Source: an uncultured Prevotella sp.
GTDB lineage: Bacteria > Bacteroidota > Bacteroidia > Bacteroidales > Bacteroidaceae
Direction: 5' to 3'
Length of the DNA: 64,000 bases
Assembly (NCBI GenBank): GCA_900547005.1
Contig: URER01000002.1
Span: forward strand, 1-64,000
Shown: positions 60,273 through 64,000 of the stretch, piece after piece
Layout of the letters: each line of letters begins with the position of its first letter
How positions within the stretch are numbered: the stretch's first letter is position 1
Translations under genes and position numbers: made by a program
Notes under the pieces: generated by a model
Seen by the model: only the letters and a program-made list of their open reading frames with translations
What the model was told of the DNA's origin: nothing
Databases searched by the model: none

Positions 60273-61061
60273 ATGAGAAGTGTTTGTTATATAATATTGC
60301 TTTTGTCGCAGATATTATGGTGTGGGTGTGTGAGTAATGTAGATTCATCAGCTAAGGAAAACGAGGGTGCTAAGCAGATTCTGCAAGGAATATGGATTAG
60401 TGAGGATGAAGAGACACCTTCGTTTATGGCTAAAGGTGATACTATTTTTTACCCCGACACGACAAGTATGCCAGTTAAATTTTGGGTGTACAATGATAGT
60501 ATTTATTTACAAGGTAATAAAACTCAGCATTATAAGATAGTATCAATGTCTGAGCAAACACTTTGCATCTTGAATCAGAATGAGGAAGAGATAAACTTAG
60601 TGCGCGGTAATGATAAACGTTTCTTGAAAGAATTCTGTCAGATTCGTCCGTATGCCTTAAATGTTTTCAGAATAAGTAAGACAGACACTGTTAGTATTGT
60701 TGGAGGAACAAAATTTGAAAGTAAGATTCTTTTATCTCCGGGTTCGGAACGCGTTATCAAATCTCTGTATAATGACGACGGTATAGAAGTTGACAATGTT
60801 TATCTTGATAATGTAGGTTATCTGAATATATATGCTAATGGAAAATTAATATATGTTCATGCTTTCCGTAAACAGGAATTTTCTGCGTATGTACCGAAAG
60901 ATTTTCTTGCTAAGTCTATTTTACGTAGCTTGCAATTTTCCCGTTCTGATGTTAACTTCGTTTATGTAGATGCTGTTGTAGGAATACCGGATGCGTCAAC
61001 TTGCTATGTTATAGAGTTACGGATTAGCAAGGATGGGAAATTGCAGATGAAATTAAAATAA
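60273..61061 (+). CDS. Lipoprotein, probably DUF4738
   Basis: 262 aa from the ATG at 60273; an upstream in-frame TTG at 60252 would overlap ugd. Lipobox LWCGC after MRSVCYIILLLSQI. The mature part has ILQGIWISEDEETPSFMAKG and KGDTIFYPDTT, beta-rich segments, and a C-terminal strand region (YVIELRISKDGKLQMKLK). The pattern agrees with my memory of DUF4738 lipoproteins of Bacteroidales; identity not certain. Function unknown. Confidence 0.75.
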   Translation: MRSVCYIILLLSQILWCGCVSNVDSSAKENEGAKQILQGIWISEDEETPSFMAKGDTIFYPDTTSMPVKFWVYNDSIYLQGNKTQHYKIVSMSEQTLCILNQNEEEINLVRGNDKRFLKEFCQIRPYALNVFRISKTDTVSIVGGTKFESKILLSPGSERVIKSLYNDDGIEVDNVYLDNVGYLNIYANGKLIYVHAFRKQEFSAYVPKDFLAKSILRSLQFSRSDVNFVYVDAVVGIPDASTCYVIELRISKDGKLQMKLK

Positions 61062-61140
61062 CATGAGTTGGATATAAAGAAGTCATTATGTCGAATCACG
61101 TTAAAATAAAGAAATCCGGTATTCCTTTTACAATAGGATA

Positions 61141-61716
61141 TTATTCTGTTTGAGATGTCATTCTGCTTTTTATGAAAGCATTTAGTGATTCTCCACGCAA
61201 TCCGGCGGCAATAATAGTGCCGTCTTGTGCCACTACAATGGTGTATGGAATAGAGCTGACTTCGAATAGCCGGGCTGCTTTACTGTTCCAGCCCTGTAAG
61301 TCTGATAATTGAACCCAGTTCAAATCCTGTTCATTTATTGTATTCTGCCATTGTTCTTTGTCCTCATCAAGCGAAATACCTATAATGCCAAGAGTCTTGT
61401 ATTGCGAATGAAGAGCTTTAATGTTGGGCATCTCTTGCATACACGGTCTGCACCAACTTGCCCAGAAGTCTATTATAGTTAAGCGGTTTTTTGAGATTTC
61501 ATTCATTACTGAAACCTCCTTGCCCGTAATGTCCGGTAATGAAAAGTCTTTTATCTTATTGCTTTCGTCAATCTCACCACTAATAGTCTCGTTATTAGAT
61601 TCCGAACTTATTGAAGCAGCTTGTGTCTGCGCATGGTTATTGTTTTTTAGCAAATAAAAAGTTACTATTCCAATAATGACAAGTGCGATAACCAATATTG
61701 TCGATTGTTTTTTCAT
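61141..61716 (-). CDS. TlpA-like membrane-anchored thioredoxin-fold protein
   Basis: 191 aa. One N-terminal helix (ILVIALVIIGIVTFYLL) anchors a periplasmic thioredoxin domain with active site FWASWCRPCMQE (CRPC) at about residues 87-98 and the cis-Pro in VSSIPYTIVV. KDFSLPDITGKEVSV is the TlpA/ResA-type start. Likely a disulfide reductase for envelope proteins or cytochromes. Stands alone, upstream of nothing on its strand. Confidence 0.92.
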   Translation of the reverse strand: MKKQSTILVIALVIIGIVTFYLLKNNNHAQTQAASISSESNNETISGEIDESNKIKDFSLPDITGKEVSVMNEISKNRLTIIDFWASWCRPCMQEMPNIKALHSQYKTLGIIGISLDEDKEQWQNTINEQDLNWVQLSDLQGWNSKAARLFEVSSIPYTIVVAQDGTIIAAGLRGESLNAFIKSRMTSQTE

Positions 61717-61742
61717 AATAGATTTTCTTCTTAAAGAGAAAA

Positions 61743-61786
61743 GGAATTAGCCATGATAATATATTAAAATTATCCGCAGCTAATCC
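61743..61786 (-). terminator. Terminator after prs
   Basis: On the minus strand GGATTAGC (61786-61779) pairs with GCTAATTCC (61751-61743) with one bulge; an inner ATAAT/ATTAT pair extends it and a CTTTTCTC tail follows. Confidence 0.5.
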
Positions 61787-61809
61787 CATTGATATTGTTA
61801 AAATGTTTC

Positions 61810-62748
61810 TTATACCAAATATTGAGAACTAATACTCTCATTCTCTACGACACGGCGTATGGTCTCGGCAAACATATCTGCAACAGAAAGCTGTTTTACC
61901 TTTGCACATCTGTCGGTATAAGGAATTGAATTAGTAAAAACAATCTCTTCCAAAGCCGAGTCTTGTACTCTGTCGCTTGCCGGACCACTCATTACACAAT
62001 GTGATGCGCATGCTCGTACACTCTTTGCGCCCGCAGCTTTCATTATGTCGGCAGCTTTGGTTATTGTTCCGGCTGTGTCAACCATATCGTCAACAATGAT
62101 GACGTTCTTATCTTTCACATCACCAATAATCTGCATACTGTCGACAACGTTTGCCCTTGCTCTTGTCTTGTTGCAAAGAACGAGAGGGCAGCCAAGATAT
62201 TTAGCGTATGTGTTTGCGCGTTTTGAGCCGCCTACATCCGGAGATGCTATGCAGATATTGTCGAGCTGTAATCCCTGTAAATATGGCAATATGACCCCTG
62301 AAGCATAGAGATGATCTACCGGAACATTGAAGAATCCCTGAATTTGGTCAGCGTGTAAGTCCATTGTTATAAGGCGGTCAATACCGGCTACGCTGAGGAG
62401 ATCGGCTACCAACTTAGCGCCGATACTAACGCGCGGCTTGTCTTTTCTGTCTTGACGCGCCCAACCGAAGTAAGGTATTACAGCGATAATCTGGCGTGCT
62501 GATGCGCGTTTTGCAGCATCAATCATAAGAAGCAACTCCATCAGATTGTCTGAATTAGGAAATGTACTCTGCACGAGGAAAACGTCTCGCCCACGTATAG
62601 ACTCCTCGTATGATACGGCAAACTCGCCATCAGAAAACTTCGTTACCACAAGATTTCCTAATGGGCATTCCAAACTTTGGCAAATTTTCTCAGCAAGGTA
62701 TCTCGTTTTTGTACCCGAGAACACAAGGAAAGAGTTTTTTTCGCTCAT
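61810..62748 (-). CDS. prs: Ribose-phosphate pyrophosphokinase
   Basis: 312 aa. Makes PRPP from ribose 5-phosphate and ATP for purine, pyrimidine, histidine and NAD synthesis. Catalytic-loop segment VIPYFGWARQDRKD, PRPP loop VIIVDDMVDTAGT and the ribose phosphate segment are all clear. Full length, class I type. The ThiE-like gene lies upstream on the same strand with about 65 bp between. Confidence 0.97.
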   Translation of the reverse strand: MSEKNSFLVFSGTKTRYLAEKICQSLECPLGNLVVTKFSDGEFAVSYEESIRGRDVFLVQSTFPNSDNLMELLLMIDAAKRASARQIIAVIPYFGWARQDRKDKPRVSIGAKLVADLLSVAGIDRLITMDLHADQIQGFFNVPVDHLYASGVILPYLQGLQLDNICIASPDVGGSKRANTYAKYLGCPLVLCNKTRARANVVDSMQIIGDVKDKNVIIVDDMVDTAGTITKAADIMKAAGAKSVRACASHCVMSGPASDRVQDSALEEIVFTNSIPYTDRCAKVKQLSVADMFAETIRRVVENESISSQYLV

Positions 62749-62813
62749 TTTGTTTTATGGTTTTATTTGTATTATATTGTTATGTTTATTTTATAATTTT
62801 CTTTTTATGGAAC

Positions 62814-63422
62814 TTATGTTATTGCTTTCTTCAATTTCTGAAAATGCAATATCACATCTTTGTAATCCATTTGATTGTGGATGTTAAACTTATTCCACAA
62901 ATCTCCGCATACGACAACGCCTCCAAAACCAAGTTCTTTAGCAATTTTTGCATTTTCAAGACTGATACCTCCCAATGCAAATACTTTCTTGTCGATAAGC
63001 CCTTGACTTGAGGCTTTTTGCAGTTCCCGTATGGAGAATGTAGCTTTCTCATCCTTGAACTCGATGCAGTCAAATATATTTTTCAAGAAAACGACATTGG
63101 CTTTCTTTTTCATCTCCTTCAGACGACTTATATCTGTGCATGTGTAGCCTATCTTTCCTCGGTATCCTGTTGGAATTTGTTCCGAATGAGAGTCAATATG
63201 TATTCCTGCTAAATTATATTCATTTTTCAAGTAAAAATGGTCGTGAACGGTAATCTTGCTATAATGTTCGCGGGGAAGAAGTGTAAGCAATCGCTCGGCA
63301 AACATAGGAGAACAGTCCGGCTTGTATAAATGCAGATTGTCCAATCCTTCTTCGAAGAGCGTTGCCAGTATTTTGTCTTCTTCCACAAAAAAAGTGGATT
63401 TCGTAAGTATTGCGAGCTTCAT
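62814..63422 (-). CDS. ThiE/TenI-like thiamine-phosphate synthase family protein
   Basis: 202 aa from the ATG at 63422; the frame is open to 63827 but that part overlaps nspC on the other strand and lacks gene character. A TIM-barrel with IGYTCTD in place of the YIGVSxHS motif and VFALGGISLENAKIAKELGF at the phosphate-binding end. The diphosphate-binding Asp/Lys pattern of true ThiE is incomplete, so it may be a TenI-like protein or a divergent ThiE. No thiamine genes or TPP riboswitch lie next to it. A consensus promoter stands at 63441-63471. Confidence 0.75.
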   Translation of the reverse strand: MKLAILTKSTFFVEEDKILATLFEEGLDNLHLYKPDCSPMFAERLLTLLPREHYSKITVHDHFYLKNEYNLAGIHIDSHSEQIPTGYRGKIGYTCTDISRLKEMKKKANVVFLKNIFDCIEFKDEKATFSIRELQKASSQGLIDKKVFALGGISLENAKIAKELGFGGVVVCGDLWNKFNIHNQMDYKDVILHFQKLKKAIT

Positions 63423-63440
63423 TATTACAATATTATGTTG

Positions 63441-63499
63441 CAAAATTATGAAATTTATACGAAACACGCAATTATATCGGAAATAAAAACTTAACTTTG
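63441..63499. promoter_or_regulatory. Divergent promoter region of the ThiE-like gene and nspC
   Basis: Minus strand: TTG (63471-63469), 20-bp spacer, TAATTTTG (63448-63441), 18 bp before the ThiE-like ATG. Plus strand: TAACTTTG (63492-63499), 16 bp before nspC, with no clear -33 element. Confidence 0.7.
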
Positions 63500-63515
63500 C
63501 GCCAAAATATGATAC

Positions 63516-64000
63516 ATGATAACAGACAAGGATAATTTTTCGTGGATTAATCGCCCAGTTTATGTATTGGAAGAAGAGAAGTTGAGACACAATCTCTCTC
63601 TTATTGCCGATGTCGCACAGCGTGCGGATGTGGATGTAATTCTTGCTTTTAAGGCTTATGCATTGTGGAGGACTTTCCCTATATTTAAGGAATATATCAA
63701 TGCTACAACGGCAAGTTCTCTTTACGAAGCCCGACTCGCATTCGAAGAATTTGGTGTGCCGGCACACACATATTCGCCTGCTTATACGGATTATGAAATA
63801 GAAGATATTGCCCGATTTTCGAGTCATATATCTTTTAATTCCTTTACCCAGTATGAACGCTATTATAATAAGGTGAAAGAAATTAATCCTTCTGTCAGTT
63901 GTGGAATAAGAATTAATCCGGAATATTCCGAGGTGGAAGTGATGTTGTATAATCCTTGCGCTCCTGGAACACGCTTTGGTATTTCGGCTGATAAACTTCC
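63516..64000 (+). CDS. nspC: Carboxynorspermidine decarboxylase, N-terminal part cut by the window end
   Basis: 161 codons run from the ATG at 63516 to the window edge. PLP-dependent decarboxylase of the alanine-racemase fold that makes norspermidine or spermidine. AFKAYALWRTFPIFKEYINA carries the PLP Lys; TTASSLYEARLAFEEFG, VYSPAYTD-like HTYSPAYTDYE, SFNSFTQYERY and CGIRINPEYSEVEV with YNPCAPGTRFG are characteristic of the NspC family. The start follows a -7 box by 16 bp. Confidence 0.93.
   Translation, partial: MITDKDNFSWINRPVYVLEEEKLRHNLSLIADVAQRADVDVILAFKAYALWRTFPIFKEYINATTASSLYEARLAFEEFGVPAHTYSPAYTDYEIEDIARFSSHISFNSFTQYERYYNKVKEINPSVSCGIRINPEYSEVEVMLYNPCAPGTRFGISADKL

Noticed and set aside
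62749..63515. Extension of the ThiE-like frame to 63827
   Set aside because: The extra 135 codons lie antisense to nspC and lack family similarity; the ATG at 63422 follows a proper promoter.

Overview
The window looks like chromosome from a Bacteroidetes bacterium of the order Bacteroidales, most like Prevotella or a close relative. Reasons: many intergenic regions carry the Bacteroides-type promoter (TTTG, 19-20 bp, TAnnTTTG); Shine-Dalgarno sequences are nearly absent; and lineage-specific proteins are present (DUF4295 behind rpmG, HU-like/SPOR protein, a GldB-like lipoprotein, type IX secretion sorting domains, a PorT-type barrel, a four-ferredoxin-motif RnfB, a short SerA with Lys for the catalytic His). 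No rRNA, tRNA, CRISPR array, insertion sequence or prophage was found.

Layout. 0.2-5.8 kb (+): phosphotyrosine phosphatase, then aconitase, isocitrate dehydrogenase and citrate synthase, the oxidative half-cycle that makes 2-oxoglutarate. 5.9-11.8 kb (-): a small secreted protein, an FHA/zinc-ribbon protein with an HU-like/SPOR protein, mnmE and dipeptidyl peptidase IV. 11.9-13.7 kb: a radical SAM enzyme and a GldB-like lipoprotein with overlapping convergent ends. 13.7-14.7 kb: gene-free, palindrome-rich DNA. 14.7-23.2 kb (+): DMP19-type protein, smpB, metH, a HAD phosphatase, a TRIC channel, map-tsaD-pncC and rpmB-rpmG-DUF4295. 23.3-26.9 kb (-): uvrA and a type B T9SS cargo. 27.1-34.5 kb (+): envelope genes, a peptide transporter, then a tiny T9SS-tail protein, an ECF sigma factor, a membrane protein, a Spy-like periplasmic protein and a GH10-like hydrolase. 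35.3-41.0 kb (+): rseC-rnfBCDGEA. 41.1-42.1 kb: galE, followed by 0.7 kb with a 141-bp palindromic element and a 22-bp tandem repeat. 42.9-50.5 kb (+): gyrA, three paralogous secreted TPR proteins and a DEAD-box helicase. 50.7-52.7 kb (+): serC-serA. 52.9-58.2 kb: an A/T-rich accessory region with genes I cannot assign, a Sel1-repeat lipoprotein, an L,D-transpeptidase-like protein and an ATPase remnant. 58.4-61.1 kb (+): rfbC, ugd and a lipoprotein. 61.1-63.4 kb (-): thioredoxin-like protein, prs and a ThiE-like protein. 63.5 kb to the end (+): start of nspC.

Working together: the TCA genes supply 2-oxoglutarate for glutamate, which SerC uses as amino donor. Rnf couples ferredoxin:NAD+ electron transfer to an ion gradient. 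Envelope and secretion functions (T9SS cargo, GldB-like protein, barrels, lipoproteins, nucleotide-sugar enzymes) recur throughout. The least explained parts are the 54.1-58.2 kb region with its thrice-repeated promoter-proximal motif, the sigma-factor module with its stand-alone sorting domain, and the gene-free repeat regions.
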